Shown: piece by piece, positions 42,092 to 52,148 of the stretch
How the letters are laid out: each line of letters opens with the position of its first letter
Numbering within the stretch: position 1 is the stretch's first letter
Source of the DNA: JAVJRN01 sp040218415
GTDB taxonomy: Bacteria > Bacteroidota > Bacteroidia > Cytophagales > Cyclobacteriaceae
Reading direction: 5' to 3'
DNA: 64,000 nt
NCBI GenBank assembly: GCA_040218415.1
Contig: JAVJRN010000049.1
Coordinates: 401,780-465,779 of the forward strand
Notes under the pieces: model-generated
Database searches by the model: none
What the model was told of the DNA's origin: nothing
The model's input: only the letters and a program-made list of their open reading frames with translations
Program-made: the position numbers and the translations under genes

Positions 42092-43629
42092 TTTTTGAGT
42101 TTTGGGGTTTTTAGAATTAATGATGAATAAGGAGGCAAAGTTAACTTTTTGTTTGTTTCAAAAGGGTTGGTTGACCATACCAAATGATGATTTTCATAAT
42201 CAGAAGTCAATACTTTTGGCTTACCAGAAAGGTTATGAAATACAATAAATGAGTCATCATTATGTTTTCGACGGTAAGCAAGTAGCTGCTTATCGGGTAC
42301 AGCCAAGTCGAGAGAAGATATGCTACCAATGCTCAAAGCTTCCTTGCTGTTTCTGAGTAGGATCAGCCTTTTGTAATGATTCAGCATTGATTTTACATCT
42401 TGCTGTTGCTCTTCAGCCCCTTTTGTGTTTTCGTCCAAGTTGTATTTTGGTATCATCCATGCAGCGCGGTACTTATCGTGTTTGTTGGACCAAATCATGG
42501 GTTCACGGATGTTAGGATCGGGCTTCTTTCCTGTCATGCCTAACTCTTCACCATAATAGATATAGGGTGACCCTGGAATGGTAAGTAAAATTGATGCGAC
42601 GAGTTTCGCCTTTATTTCGACGTTTTGGAGGAAAGAAAAAACCCTGTTTTGGTCATGATTTGATAAAAAGGTTCCATTCAAAAACTGGGGATTATAGCTT
42701 TTAAAAGTGCTTTCACTTTCAATGATCAAGTCAACCAAGGAGCCAGATTCATTGATTTTCCAAGAATCTTGAAATATTGTGGCCGTGACTATGCTTTCTC
42801 TATTCACTGTTTCAAGGATAGCGTAGGCCAGGTCAAAGTTGAATAAGGAGCTAAAGCCCTGCGCATAGGGCGCTTGCGTTTCCAAATCATCCCATACTTC
42901 ACCGATTAAGAATACATTCGGTTTGACCTTTTGCATTTCTGCCTTGAATGTTTTCCAAAAAGCATGATTGTCAGCAGCACGGTGATCAGGATAGATATGT
43001 TTGGCAGCATCCAAACGAAATCCGTCCACCTGCATTTCTTCCAGCCAATATTTGCCGATTTTATACACCTCTTCACGAACTTTTGGGTTGTCATAATTTA
43101 AATCGGGCATGCCGATCCAGAAAAAGGAATAATAAAGCTCCTCTTGGTCGGGTAGCTGGTTCCATTGCTTCGTATTGTCACTATCTCCGGTTTTTGACTT
43201 TTCAAAGCTGTTTTCTTTTTCAATGCTCGCTAGGTCTTGCCAAATGAAGAAATCTCGAAAACCACTGGTGGGATTCAATGCTTTTTGAAACCACGGATGG
43301 CCTTTACTACAATGATTAATAACGAGATCAATGATGATGGCAATGTCTTTAGCATGGGCTTCTTCGACAAGCATTTTGAAATCATCAATCGTTCCATAAT
43401 CCTGATGGATGCCATAATAATCTGTTATATCGTACTTGTGATAGGAGGGAGAAGGATTGATAGGCATGAGCCAAATGCCTTTTACTCCAAGATCATGAAG
43501 ATAATCCAGTTTTGCCCTTAGGCCGTTAATGTCGCCGATTCCATCGCCATTGGAATCGGCAAATGACTGCACAAATATTTCATAGGATACAGCTTCTGGC
43601 CATTTAGCTGAAAATGGTTTCTCAGACAT
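42088..43629 (-). CDS. GH13 alpha-amylase/alpha-glucosidase family protein
   Basis: A 513-residue GH13 enzyme without a signal peptide, so cytoplasmic. All four family regions are visible: DLVINHCSKGH (region I), GFRLDAAKHI with the nucleophile Asp (II), LIGEVWDD with the acid/base Glu (III) and LSNHDQNRVF (IV). The N-terminus YEIFVQSFADSNGDGIGD has the DSNGDGIGD calcium-site loop typical of oligo-1,6-glucosidases and related alpha-glucosidases. Exact bond specificity cannot be read from this. It probably processes imported maltodextrins alongside MalQ. Confidence 0.92.
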   Translation of the reverse strand: MSEKPFSAKWPEAVSYEIFVQSFADSNGDGIGDINGLRAKLDYLHDLGVKGIWLMPINPSPSYHKYDITDYYGIHQDYGTIDDFKMLVEEAHAKDIAIIIDLVINHCSKGHPWFQKALNPTSGFRDFFIWQDLASIEKENSFEKSKTGDSDNTKQWNQLPDQEELYYSFFWIGMPDLNYDNPKVREEVYKIGKYWLEEMQVDGFRLDAAKHIYPDHRAADNHAFWKTFKAEMQKVKPNVFLIGEVWDDLETQAPYAQGFSSLFNFDLAYAILETVNRESIVTATIFQDSWKINESGSLVDLIIESESTFKSYNPQFLNGTFLSNHDQNRVFSFLQNVEIKAKLVASILLTIPGSPYIYYGEELGMTGKKPDPNIREPMIWSNKHDKYRAAWMIPKYNLDENTKGAEEQQQDVKSMLNHYKRLILLRNSKEALSIGSISSLDLAVPDKQLLAYRRKHNDDSFIVFHNLSGKPKVLTSDYENHHLVWSTNPFETNKKLTLPPYSSLILKTPKLKK

Positions 43630-43708
43630 ACTTTTTGTGAACCAAGTTTTAAGCCTGTCGAATAATGACTAATAGCAAACCTCTTACTTACTGTTGAACA
43701 GCGGCCAA

Positions 43709-45517
43709 TTATTTCAATTCAAAAACACCGTAATCTAGTCCACCAAGATTGATCTCTAGCTCGGAGTTGGTCGAATAATCTAAAGTTGTGGCTCTTTCAA
43801 AAGTAAAATCTGCATCACCCGATATCTTCACATTCGAACTAGTAAGGCCAAAGGTTTGCCAGGCGGCATGCGGAATTTTAATTTTCGCAGTTTCATTGCC
43901 TTCGTTAAAATTGACGACTATCAGCAGTGCCTGATCAGCCGTATGTCTAACAAAAGCATATATTTTGTTAGAATAGCCTGTGTAATCATCGTTACGATTG
44001 TAATAATGTAAATCATAAAAAGCGCCCTTTTTTAAAGCATCGTATGCATTACATGCTTTAAGAATATCTATATATTTTGATTGCAGTTTTTTTTGTGCTT
44101 CAGAAAGCTGTCCTCCATCAAACTTTCCATCATTGAGCCACTTCACATGTTCTGGTACGCCCCAATAATCAAAAATGGTGGTGCGCCCATCGTCACCGGC
44201 AAAGCCAGAATCTCCTTGACCTGCTTCCCCTACATCCTGTCCAAAATAAAGCATGATAGGACCATTGTGCATAAATGATGATACTGCCATCATCGGAATA
44301 CCTTTTCGCATATCTCCAGCGAAATCAGGCGAGGCGATTCTTTGCTCGTCATGATTTTCCAAGAACCGAAGCATATTGTCGGCAATGCCGTCTTGTCTTT
44401 GCCAAATGGTGGTAATGTCGTCCGTTGATGCGTGTCCTTGAACGATATGCTTTAAGGTGTCGTACATTTCTACTTTATCATACAAGTAGTCAAACCCACC
44501 CGTGAAAATGTAATCTCGATAAGCATTGGGATTGTATATTTCGGCTATGAAGACAATATCAGGATAGTCTTTTTTCACTTCTGCAGTGACCCAATTCCAA
44601 AACTCTACAGGCACCATTTCAGCCATATCGCATCGAAAACCATCTATATCTTTATTGGCCCAATGCAGCAATATTTCCTTCATTTTAAGCCAAGTGTCCG
44701 GGATTGGGTCAAAGTGTGTGGTTCGGTTATTTTGATAATCCACGCCATAATTCAGCTTAACAGTCTCAAACCAGTCATTTACCGAAGGCTTGGCAGAAAA
44801 AACATCATTTCCTGTAGCCTTGGCTGGTGTTTCGTTGAAGTAGCCGTCTTTGGTTGGAAAACTATTTTCGCCTAATGAGTTATATCCTTCGGGTACTTGA
44901 AAGGTTTCACCTGTGATGTAATAAAAGTTGTTCTTTGGGTCGAAGGACTTTGTTTTGTCGTCATATTCACCAAAATCGCTAACCCCTTTAGGCTTTGCGT
45001 CACTCATGTAAGCCCGTGCTACATGATTGGGCACAAAGTCGATAATCACTTTCATGCCTTCATTGTGGGTTCGTTTAACCAAGTTGTCAAATTCCTGAAG
45101 TCTGTTAGGCACGTCATTGGCCATGTCTGGATTTACGTCATAATAGTCTTTGATGGCATACGGCGAACCGGCTCTACCTTTGACCACATCTGCATCGTCA
45201 AGCGGAATTCCGTAGGCGGTGTAATCTGTTAAAACGCCGTGCTCTAGCGCTCCTGTGTACCAGATATGGGTGATTCCCATTTTCTTAAGCGCCTGCAGTG
45301 CAGTAGGCGTGATGTCATCAAACTTACCAACACCATTTTCTTCCTTGGTTCCCCAGCGTTTGTTGGTGAGGTTAGTATTGCCAAAAAGGCGGGTAAACAT
45401 TTGATATACGACAGGTCTAGTCACGTCTGATGATTTTGATTTCATTGATTCGGTAGATTCTTGCTTGGGGGTACAAGCAAAGCAAAGTAGCAGGGTCGCT
45501 AAGGTTAACTTGTTCAT
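43709..45517 (-). CDS. GH13 alpha-amylase lipoprotein
   Basis: A 602-residue lipoprotein (signal MNKLTLATLLLCFAC, Cys15 lipobox). GH13 regions: VIIDFVPNHVAR (I), GFRCDMAEMV (II, nucleophile Asp), FIAEIYNP (III, Glu) and ENHDEQR (IV, Asp). An all-beta C-terminal domain ends at GGLDYGVFEL. Being lipid-anchored, it would act on alpha-glucan in the periplasm or at the surface, ahead of the cytoplasmic GH13. The gene precedes the second GH13 with a 79-bp gap. Confidence 0.92.
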   Translation of the reverse strand: MNKLTLATLLLCFACTPKQESTESMKSKSSDVTRPVVYQMFTRLFGNTNLTNKRWGTKEENGVGKFDDITPTALQALKKMGITHIWYTGALEHGVLTDYTAYGIPLDDADVVKGRAGSPYAIKDYYDVNPDMANDVPNRLQEFDNLVKRTHNEGMKVIIDFVPNHVARAYMSDAKPKGVSDFGEYDDKTKSFDPKNNFYYITGETFQVPEGYNSLGENSFPTKDGYFNETPAKATGNDVFSAKPSVNDWFETVKLNYGVDYQNNRTTHFDPIPDTWLKMKEILLHWANKDIDGFRCDMAEMVPVEFWNWVTAEVKKDYPDIVFIAEIYNPNAYRDYIFTGGFDYLYDKVEMYDTLKHIVQGHASTDDITTIWQRQDGIADNMLRFLENHDEQRIASPDFAGDMRKGIPMMAVSSFMHNGPIMLYFGQDVGEAGQGDSGFAGDDGRTTIFDYWGVPEHVKWLNDGKFDGGQLSEAQKKLQSKYIDILKACNAYDALKKGAFYDLHYYNRNDDYTGYSNKIYAFVRHTADQALLIVVNFNEGNETAKIKIPHAAWQTFGLTSSNVKISGDADFTFERATTLDYSTNSELEINLGGLDYGVFELK

Positions 45518-45738
45518 AAAAACGAATTTACAGTCAATCTATCAAGTTTTCTTACTTCTTAAAACTTTGAAAAGAACAATTTTTGAATATGCTTGGCTTT
45601 GAGTACCTCTTTCAGATGAAGTTTTTAAAAGTTATTTCACAAGAAAAAAGGTAAGCGTTCATCAAAAACTCACGCTGGATTAGCATTATCAAATCTCAGC
45701 ATCCAAAACTGCAGGAAGTATAGGTAACAATAAGGATC

Positions 45739-45763
45739 AAAAAAAAAGGGAGCAACGCTCCCT
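45739..45763 (-). terminator. Terminator of the aldolase gene
   Basis: On the reverse strand GGGAGC-GTT-GCTCCC is followed by nine T, 25 bp beyond the aldolase stop. The 270-bp spacer also contains the presumed promoter of the GH13 lipoprotein gene, with no motif I can name. Confidence 0.9.
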
Positions 45764-45786
45764 CTTAAGTTTCAATTCAATTTGAA

Positions 45787-46851
45787 TTACGCGTTGGTAT
45801 TCACGTTGTTCAAATCTTCGAATGCTGTTTTCAATCTAGTCACGAAAGTCTTTTCAGCTTCTCTCAACCAAACTCTTGGATCATAATATTTTTTATTGGG
45901 ACCATCAGCACTTTCAGGGTTTCCAATTTGCCCTTGAAGATATCCTTCTTTGGCCTGGTAATAGTTTTTGATACCATCCCAGAAAGCCCATTGCGTATCC
46001 GTATCAATATTCATTTTGATGGCTCCATAAGAAATAGCTTCCCTGATTTCCTCTTGCGTAGAACCAGAACCACCATGGAAGACGAAATTGACCGGGTTTT
46101 TACCTGTGCCGAATTTTTCTTGGATAAAATCCTGAGAATTTTTCAAAATCTTAGGAGTAAGTTTCACGTTCCCCGGCTTGTACACACCGTGAACATTTCC
46201 AAAAGCTGCCGCAATGGTGAAATTTGGACTTATTTTAAGAAGTTGCTCATAAGAGTAAGCTACTTCCTCAGGCTGAGTGTACAACTTAGAGCTATCAACA
46301 TCGGTATTGTCAACCCCATCTTCTTCACCGCCAGTTACACCTAGCTCGATTTCAAGAGTCATGCCCATTTTGGACATTCTTTCAAAATACTTGGTACATG
46401 TAGCGATGTTTTCTTCCAAAGGCTCTTCAGACAAATCGATCATATGCGAGCTAAATAAAGGGCTGCCAGTTTTCTCGAAAAATTTTTCATTTTCTTCAAC
46501 CAGACCGTCGATCCATGGTAACAGTTTTTTGGCGGCATGATCAGTATGAAGGATCACAGATACGCCGTAGGCCTCAGCCAATTGGTGTACGTGATGAGCT
46601 CCCGATACTGCTCCCGCGATGGCGGCTTTCTGACCTTCGTTACTCAATGCTTTTCCTGCAATAAACGCAGCGCCACCATTAGAAAACTGAATGATGATTG
46701 GCGCTTTCATTTCTCTTGCCGTTTCCAACGCACCATTGATGGTGTTGGTACCTATGGTGTTTACCGCAGGTAATGCAAAGTTATTCTCATTGGCGTAGTT
46801 CAATAAGTCTGTCGCTTCTTGGCCAGTTAATACTCCCGGACGAAATTTCAT
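45787..46851 (-). CDS. fbaA: Class II fructose-bisphosphate aldolase
   Basis: A 354-residue zinc aldolase of usual length. Catalytic Asp and zinc His are in ILHTDHAAKK; other landmarks are IELGVTGGEEDGVDN, AAFGNVHGVYKPGNV with a zinc His, VFHGGSGST and MNIDTDTQWAFWDGI. It splits fructose-1,6-bisphosphate in glycolysis. It is transcribed away from the sugar transporter gene from a shared 220-bp region. Confidence 0.96.
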   Translation of the reverse strand: MKFRPGVLTGQEATDLLNYANENNFALPAVNTIGTNTINGALETAREMKAPIIIQFSNGGAAFIAGKALSNEGQKAAIAGAVSGAHHVHQLAEAYGVSVILHTDHAAKKLLPWIDGLVEENEKFFEKTGSPLFSSHMIDLSEEPLEENIATCTKYFERMSKMGMTLEIELGVTGGEEDGVDNTDVDSSKLYTQPEEVAYSYEQLLKISPNFTIAAAFGNVHGVYKPGNVKLTPKILKNSQDFIQEKFGTGKNPVNFVFHGGSGSTQEEIREAISYGAIKMNIDTDTQWAFWDGIKNYYQAKEGYLQGQIGNPESADGPNKKYYDPRVWLREAEKTFVTRLKTAFEDLNNVNTNA

Positions 46852-47024
46852 ATTTTTTACTTTAAGATTTATTCAAAAACCAAATATAAACCCTTCATGG
46901 CATTAGTGTAAGGTCATTTCAAAATCTTATAAATAATCGTAGTTTTATTTGATAATTTTCTATTTTGAGCCACCATTTAAGCGCTGAAAATAAAACATTT
47001 GAAATGTGGTTTTGGGCTAAATGT

Positions 47025-47042
47025 ATTGCAATCGATTGAAAT
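47025..47042. promoter_or_regulatory. LacI-type operator upstream of the sugar transporter
   Basis: ATTGCAATCGATTGAAAT is palindromic at 8 of 9 pairs around a central CG, with a perfect CAATCGATTG core, and ends 29 bp before the transporter ATG. The form fits LacI-family operators. No regulator gene is in the window. Confidence 0.5.
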
Positions 47043-47071
47043 GTTTTTAATCGACAGAAAAGAGAAGAAGT

Positions 47072-48406
47072 ATGAAGAAACCTCAGTTAACAACTGCCCA
47101 GATCTGGAACATGAGCATGGGATTCCTTGGTATTCAATTTGGCTTTGCCCTGCAAAATGCCAACGCCAGTAGGATACTACAAAATTTTGGTGCGGATGTG
47201 GAGCACTTGTCTTGGTTTTGGCTGGCTGCTCCTGTAACGGGGTTGGTTATTCAGCCGATAATTGGTCATTATAGTGACAACACTTGGAATAAACTCGGAA
47301 GGCGAAAGCCCTATTTTCTAACCGGAGCGATACTCGCCTCCATCGCCTTGTGTTTTATGCCAAACTCAGGCGCATTGGCGGCATTTATTCCACCGATGTT
47401 CGTGGGGGCGGGTATTCTCATGATTATGGATGCGTCCATTAATATTGCCATGGAGCCATTCAGGGCTTTGGTAGGCGATATGCTGCCTTCTGAGCAGCGC
47501 ACCCAGGGTTTTTCCGTGCAAGCAGCACTTATTGGCTTTGGTGCTGTGTTTGGTTCGTTTTTACCCTATATGCTCGCCGAATGGGTCGGCATATCCAAAG
47601 TAGCCGCACCAGGCGAAGTGCCTGATAATGTTATCTATAGTTTCTATTTCGGTGCGCTGGTTTTTATCGCTACCATCATATGGACTTTAGCCAAAACGAA
47701 AGAATATCCACCAAAAGAGCTGGCTAAGTACAACGATTCTGAAGAAACCCATGAGGAAGGTTCCATCTTAGATATTTTTAAGGATTTTGCAGCCATGCCT
47801 AATACCATGAAGCAATTAGGTCTGGTACAGTTTTTCTCATGGTTTGCATTATTTTCTATGTGGGTTTTTTGTACTCCGGCAATTGCGCAGCATGTATTTG
47901 GAACTGATGTCAACGACACTTCCTCGCTGGCGTACAATGACGCTGGTAATTGGGTAGGGGTGATGTTCACCGTTTATAATGCCGTGTCTGTCTTTTTTGC
48001 TTTGTCATTGCCAAAAATTGCGGCAAGGCTAGGTCGAAAGAAAACCCATGCTTTTGCGTTGGCGGCTGGTGGTATTGGTATGTTACTTATTTACTTCATC
48101 CCTACGCAGGCGGTCACTTTAATCGCCATGATTTTGATTGGTCTTGCCTGGGCGAGCATCTTATCCATGCCTTATGCGATTTTGGCTGGCTCTATTCCTG
48201 CACATAAAATGGGTATTTATATGGGCATATTCAATTTTTTCATTGTGGTTCCCCAAATCGTCAATGGTATTTTTGCCGGTCCGGTGATCAAAAGAATATT
48301 TGAATCAGAGGCCATCTATGCTCTCATATTTGCGGGTATTTCTTTATTGATCGCCGCACTAAGTGTGCGATTTGTGGATGATAAAGACGAGGTTGTTTCT
48401 CAATAA
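47072..48406 (+). CDS. MFS sugar transporter, SLC45/maltose type
   Basis: A 444-residue membrane protein with 12 predicted helices. The N-terminus MGFLGIQFGFALQNANASRI and the loop GHYSDNTWNKLGRRKPYFLTGA are the pattern of the SLC45-type MFS proteins that take up maltose or other disaccharides in Bacteroidota. The RxGRRKP loop between helices two and three is intact. It is the first gene of a forward pair with malQ, though a terminator lies between them, and sits behind a LacI-type palindrome. Substrate is inferred from the neighbours. Confidence 0.88.
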   Translation: MKKPQLTTAQIWNMSMGFLGIQFGFALQNANASRILQNFGADVEHLSWFWLAAPVTGLVIQPIIGHYSDNTWNKLGRRKPYFLTGAILASIALCFMPNSGALAAFIPPMFVGAGILMIMDASINIAMEPFRALVGDMLPSEQRTQGFSVQAALIGFGAVFGSFLPYMLAEWVGISKVAAPGEVPDNVIYSFYFGALVFIATIIWTLAKTKEYPPKELAKYNDSEETHEEGSILDIFKDFAAMPNTMKQLGLVQFFSWFALFSMWVFCTPAIAQHVFGTDVNDTSSLAYNDAGNWVGVMFTVYNAVSVFFALSLPKIAARLGRKKTHAFALAAGGIGMLLIYFIPTQAVTLIAMILIGLAWASILSMPYAILAGSIPAHKMGIYMGIFNFFIVVPQIVNGIFAGPVIKRIFESEAIYALIFAGISLLIAALSVRFVDDKDEVVSQ

Positions 48407-48468
48407 ATTTAAGATAATAGTATAAAGTAGAAGTGTGAAGTTGTTAGTGAATGCTAACTTTAAGAATT

Positions 48469-48502
48469 CCTGCTATTTCATTCAATAGCAGGTTTTCTTT
48501 TT
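48469..48502 (+). terminator. Terminator between the transporter and malQ
   Basis: CCTGCTATT pairs perfectly with AATAGCAGG over a 6-base loop, followed by a T-rich run, ending 14 bp before the malQ ATG. Such placement could attenuate malQ expression. Confidence 0.85.
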
Positions 48503-48515
48503 TAAATTGAATATT

Positions 48516-51227
48516 ATGAAAGTAAAAATTACAGTTGATTATAGAACCCATTGGGGGCAAAATATTTACGTAGGAGGTTCAGGACCTTTTGGTGATTGGG
48601 AAGTATCTAAAGCAATCAAGATGTTTCCAACGACCGCCGAAAACTGGGAGGTAGATCTTGAGATTGATGGCAAGGAAGACATTCACTACAAGTTCTTTCT
48701 GAAAGATGAGAACAGTGGCTTCATTAGCTGGGAGTTTGGAGACCATCGGTTATTGGAGATACCTGTAGGTCTCGATCTGCTTCATGTTCGGGATTATTGG
48801 AGAGCTGAATCCGCTCAGGAAAATGCGCTTTATACTTCTCCTTTTAAGAAGGCTTTCTTCAAGAGAGATCAGCCTTCTGAGGCTTCAAGTAAGTCAGGAA
48901 ATATCCGTTTTAAAATTCGTGCTCCTAGGATTGGAAAGGATTATCAAATGGGAATTATTGGTGGTTGTGATGCCATGGGAAATTGGGATGATAGCCAAGT
49001 GGTTTTGATGTCAGACGAGCAATTCCCAGTGTGGACAGTTGATGTAGAAATAGCCGAAGATGAAGTGCCTTTTGATTACAAATACGTAATCTGTAATATA
49101 AAGGACAGAAAAGTTGTGACTTGGGAAAATGGGAATAATAGATATTTTCCTGCTTACAACTTATCGGTAAAAAATCGAAAGATCGTACTTACTGATGAGT
49201 ACTTTAACTATCCCGTTGGGAATTGGAAATGTGCGGGAGTGGCCATTCCTGTTTTCTCATTAAAATCTGAAAAAAGTGGTGGAGTAGGTGAGTTCACTGA
49301 TATCCGACCAATGGTTGATTGGGCGGTAATTACGGGTATGAAAATTGTGCAAATACTGCCAGTCAATGATACGGTAGCTACGCACACTTGGACAGATTCA
49401 TACCCTTATGCAGCAATATCTGTTCATGCATTACATCCCATGTTTGCTAATATGCAACAAATAGGCAGATTGAAGGATATAAACAGACAGCAAGAAATTG
49501 ATAAAGAAGCTCAATTATTGAACCAACTGCCAGAAGTAGACTATGAACAAGTCATGTCATTAAAGATGAATTTCTTTAAAGCTATATTTGAAGAGAATAA
49601 ATCTAAGTTTCTGAGAAGTAATGAGTTAAAGGTTTTCATAAGGAGTAACAAAAGCTGGATAACCGCATATGCGGTTTTTTGTTTTTTACGTAATAAACAC
49701 CAAACACCTGATTTTACGCAATGGGGAGAATATTCGACAATTGATGACGAGCGATTGGAAATGATATCCAGTCCTGAATCTGAATTTTATGAGGATATAG
49801 CGTTACATTATTTTATACAATATCATCTCGATATCCAACTCAAAGAAGCTTCTAATTATGCCCGTGAAAAAGGTGTTGTGCTCAAAGGAGATATTCCGAT
49901 TGGCATCTACCGTAATTCTGTAGATGCATGGAGATTGCCGCATCTTTTCAACATGGATGCTCAGGCCGGTGCACCACCCGATGACTTTTCTATTTCTGGT
50001 CAAAATTGGGGTTTCCCGACCTACAATTGGGATGAAATGGAGCGCAATAATTTTGCATGGTGGACCGACCGAATGGTAAAAATGTCAGAATATTTTGACG
50101 TTTTTCGCATCGATCATATACTTGGTTTTTTCAGAATATGGGAAATTCCATGGGAGCATGTCGAAGGTATTATGGGAAGATTTAATCCCGCCATTCCTTT
50201 TTCAAAAGAAGAGTTGAGTAGCTGGGGTGTGAGCTTTGATTGGGATCGATTTTGTAAGCCATATATCAGAACACACATGATCTATGATATTTTCGGAAAT
50301 CATGCTGATTATGTTTTTAGTGATTACATTCATGAGTACGCAAACCATTGTTATCAATTCAATGAACCATTCGATACTCAAAGAAAACTGAAAGACCATT
50401 TTGACGAGCGTATCAAGAACGACCCAAATGGTAAAGACTTTTTCATTTGGTTGCGAGACAACCTGTATCGCCTTCATAGTGAAGTGTTATTCATGGAGGC
50501 TCCTATGTCAAATGGTACCGCTTTCAATCCACGGATTGCTTTACATAGTACTTATTCCTATCAAGAGCTGGATGGCTTCACCAAAGACAGGATAAATGAG
50601 TTATATACTCACTTCTTTTACAAGAGACACAACGAATTTTGGAGAGAAAGTGCCATGAGAAAGCTACCGATGCTCAAAGAAGCAACGGATATGCTTATAT
50701 GCGGTGAAGACTTAGGTATGGTGCCTGATAGTGTCCCTGGAGTAATGGACGAACTTCAAATTCTGAGTTTGGCCATTCAAAGAATGCCCAACGATGATCG
50801 TGAGTTTTGGCATCCTTCAGATACACCTTTTATGAGTGTAACCAGCACGGGTAGCCACGATATGTCCACATTAAGAGAATGGTGGCAAGAAGACTCGTCG
50901 GTAACCCAAAGGTTTTATAATGATATCTTGGGTCAATACGGCGGAGCGCCATACTTCTGCGAACCTTGGGTCGCTAGAGATGTATTGAACCAACACTTAC
51001 ATTCTCCAAGTATGCTCGCCATATTTCCATTACAGGACTTCCTAGCCATGGACGGAAGGTTAAGGCGGGAAAATCCTGAGGAGGAAAGAATCAATGTACC
51101 AGCGATTGCACAACATTATTGGAGATATCGTATGCACTTGACCATGGAGCAACTCATGGAAGAAGAAGGATTCAATAATTACCTACGTCAACTCGTGGAT
51201 CAGGGAGGCCGCCAAGCGGATTATTGA
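48516..51227 (+). CDS. malQ: 4-alpha-glucanotransferase with two N-terminal CBM20 domains
   Basis: Start set at ATG 48516 (MKVKITVDYRTHWGQNIYVG); a TTG three codons earlier is in frame. The 903-residue protein has two starch-binding CBM20 domains (about 1-105 and 125-235; both contain the GxWD or GDWE loop), then a GH77 amylomaltase (about 245-900) with FRIDHILGFFRIW (nucleophile Asp), LICGEDLGMVPDSV (acid/base Glu) and STGSHDMSTLREWW. It transfers glucan chains between maltodextrins. The form is that of large plant-DPE2-like and Bacteroidota enzymes. The 3' end overlaps the convergent next gene by 7 bp. Confidence 0.95.
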   Translation: MKVKITVDYRTHWGQNIYVGGSGPFGDWEVSKAIKMFPTTAENWEVDLEIDGKEDIHYKFFLKDENSGFISWEFGDHRLLEIPVGLDLLHVRDYWRAESAQENALYTSPFKKAFFKRDQPSEASSKSGNIRFKIRAPRIGKDYQMGIIGGCDAMGNWDDSQVVLMSDEQFPVWTVDVEIAEDEVPFDYKYVICNIKDRKVVTWENGNNRYFPAYNLSVKNRKIVLTDEYFNYPVGNWKCAGVAIPVFSLKSEKSGGVGEFTDIRPMVDWAVITGMKIVQILPVNDTVATHTWTDSYPYAAISVHALHPMFANMQQIGRLKDINRQQEIDKEAQLLNQLPEVDYEQVMSLKMNFFKAIFEENKSKFLRSNELKVFIRSNKSWITAYAVFCFLRNKHQTPDFTQWGEYSTIDDERLEMISSPESEFYEDIALHYFIQYHLDIQLKEASNYAREKGVVLKGDIPIGIYRNSVDAWRLPHLFNMDAQAGAPPDDFSISGQNWGFPTYNWDEMERNNFAWWTDRMVKMSEYFDVFRIDHILGFFRIWEIPWEHVEGIMGRFNPAIPFSKEELSSWGVSFDWDRFCKPYIRTHMIYDIFGNHADYVFSDYIHEYANHCYQFNEPFDTQRKLKDHFDERIKNDPNGKDFFIWLRDNLYRLHSEVLFMEAPMSNGTAFNPRIALHSTYSYQELDGFTKDRINELYTHFFYKRHNEFWRESAMRKLPMLKEATDMLICGEDLGMVPDSVPGVMDELQILSLAIQRMPNDDREFWHPSDTPFMSVTSTGSHDMSTLREWWQEDSSVTQRFYNDILGQYGGAPYFCEPWVARDVLNQHLHSPSMLAIFPLQDFLAMDGRLRRENPEEERINVPAIAQHYWRYRMHLTMEQLMEEEGFNNYLRQLVDQGGRQADY

Positions 51228-52039
51228 TCTTCAGTAATAAATTGATATTGCTTGATTACCGGTACAATTCTGTCAAAATGGGCGATGAGCCTATACCAGA
51301 TTTGTGTCGGTTTTCTTGCTTTTTGGATTTCGGGAAATTGGCGATTGATGCGCGTAATTACCTCCGTATATTCTGCTGAGTCCAAATCGTACTTCAGTTG
51401 TAGCCTTTCTCTAACGTGATCTTGGGCAACATATATTTGATAAGTAATAGTTTCTTCTGTTTCCTGTTCAGCCAGAACCGCTTCCCGCTTTTCCCGCTCA
51501 TCCCTGCTAAAATAGGTAATAGGGCCATTCAAAGTCACACCGGGAGCAAGTGGGTCACCGAGTTGCTGATTGATTCCGCCGACGGAAAATGATCCTGCTC
51601 TGTAACGTTTTTTTTTGCCAGGAATACTGATTCCCTCTAGGTACATGGGAACGCCTTGGTATCTAAAAGGAACCTTAAAATAAGGGTCGGAATAAATGGT
51701 TATTGAAGGCAGTAAAATGGAATCCTCGACGAGTTCGACTAGCAAGTACTTGTTTAAATGCTCATGATCCACAATTAACTCCAGCTCACTGTAGCCCACA
51801 TAGGAAAAAAGCACCGTATCACCTTTAGTCGCTGTGAGGTTAAATTTTCCATTGATATCGCTGACCTTGCCGAGTCCCATTGTTCTGTTATATACATGAC
51901 TAAAGCCAACGTCTTCTTTTTGCGCATTGATGACTTTTCCAGCCAATTTGTGTTGAGCCGGTAGAGCGAATGCTAGGAAGAGTAGAGAGGAAAAAAGGAG
52001 TTTTTTTATAGCCACAAAGCGAATAACGTAAATACTCAT
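51221..52039 (-). CDS. Secreted protein with CarboxypepD_reg-like domain
   Basis: Start chosen at ATG 52039 (MSIYVIRFVAIKKLLFSSLL); a TTG five codons earlier is also open. The 272-residue protein has a signal peptide ending FALPAQ, then a carboxypeptidase-regulatory-like beta-sandwich (about 18-105; KLAGKVINAQKEDVGFSHVY, GKFNLTATKGDTVLFSYVGY) as at the N-terminus of TonB-dependent receptors, but no plug or barrel follows. The C-terminal half is charged and helical with no recognised family. Such stand-alone proteins are common in Bacteroidota, with unknown roles in the periplasm. Confidence 0.82.
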   Translation of the reverse strand: MSIYVIRFVAIKKLLFSSLLFLAFALPAQHKLAGKVINAQKEDVGFSHVYNRTMGLGKVSDINGKFNLTATKGDTVLFSYVGYSELELIVDHEHLNKYLLVELVEDSILLPSITIYSDPYFKVPFRYQGVPMYLEGISIPGKKKRYRAGSFSVGGINQQLGDPLAPGVTLNGPITYFSRDEREKREAVLAEQETEETITYQIYVAQDHVRERLQLKYDLDSAEYTEVITRINRQFPEIQKARKPTQIWYRLIAHFDRIVPVIKQYQFITEDQ

Positions 52040-52148
52040 CGAATGAATGTTCAAAGTTAGCTAGTTTAACCTTTTTTAATGGTGCCAGTGATTACAACTA
52101 ATTGCAATAAAAAGTGTGTCAGTATTTCTGAACTCTAAAAATCAAAGT

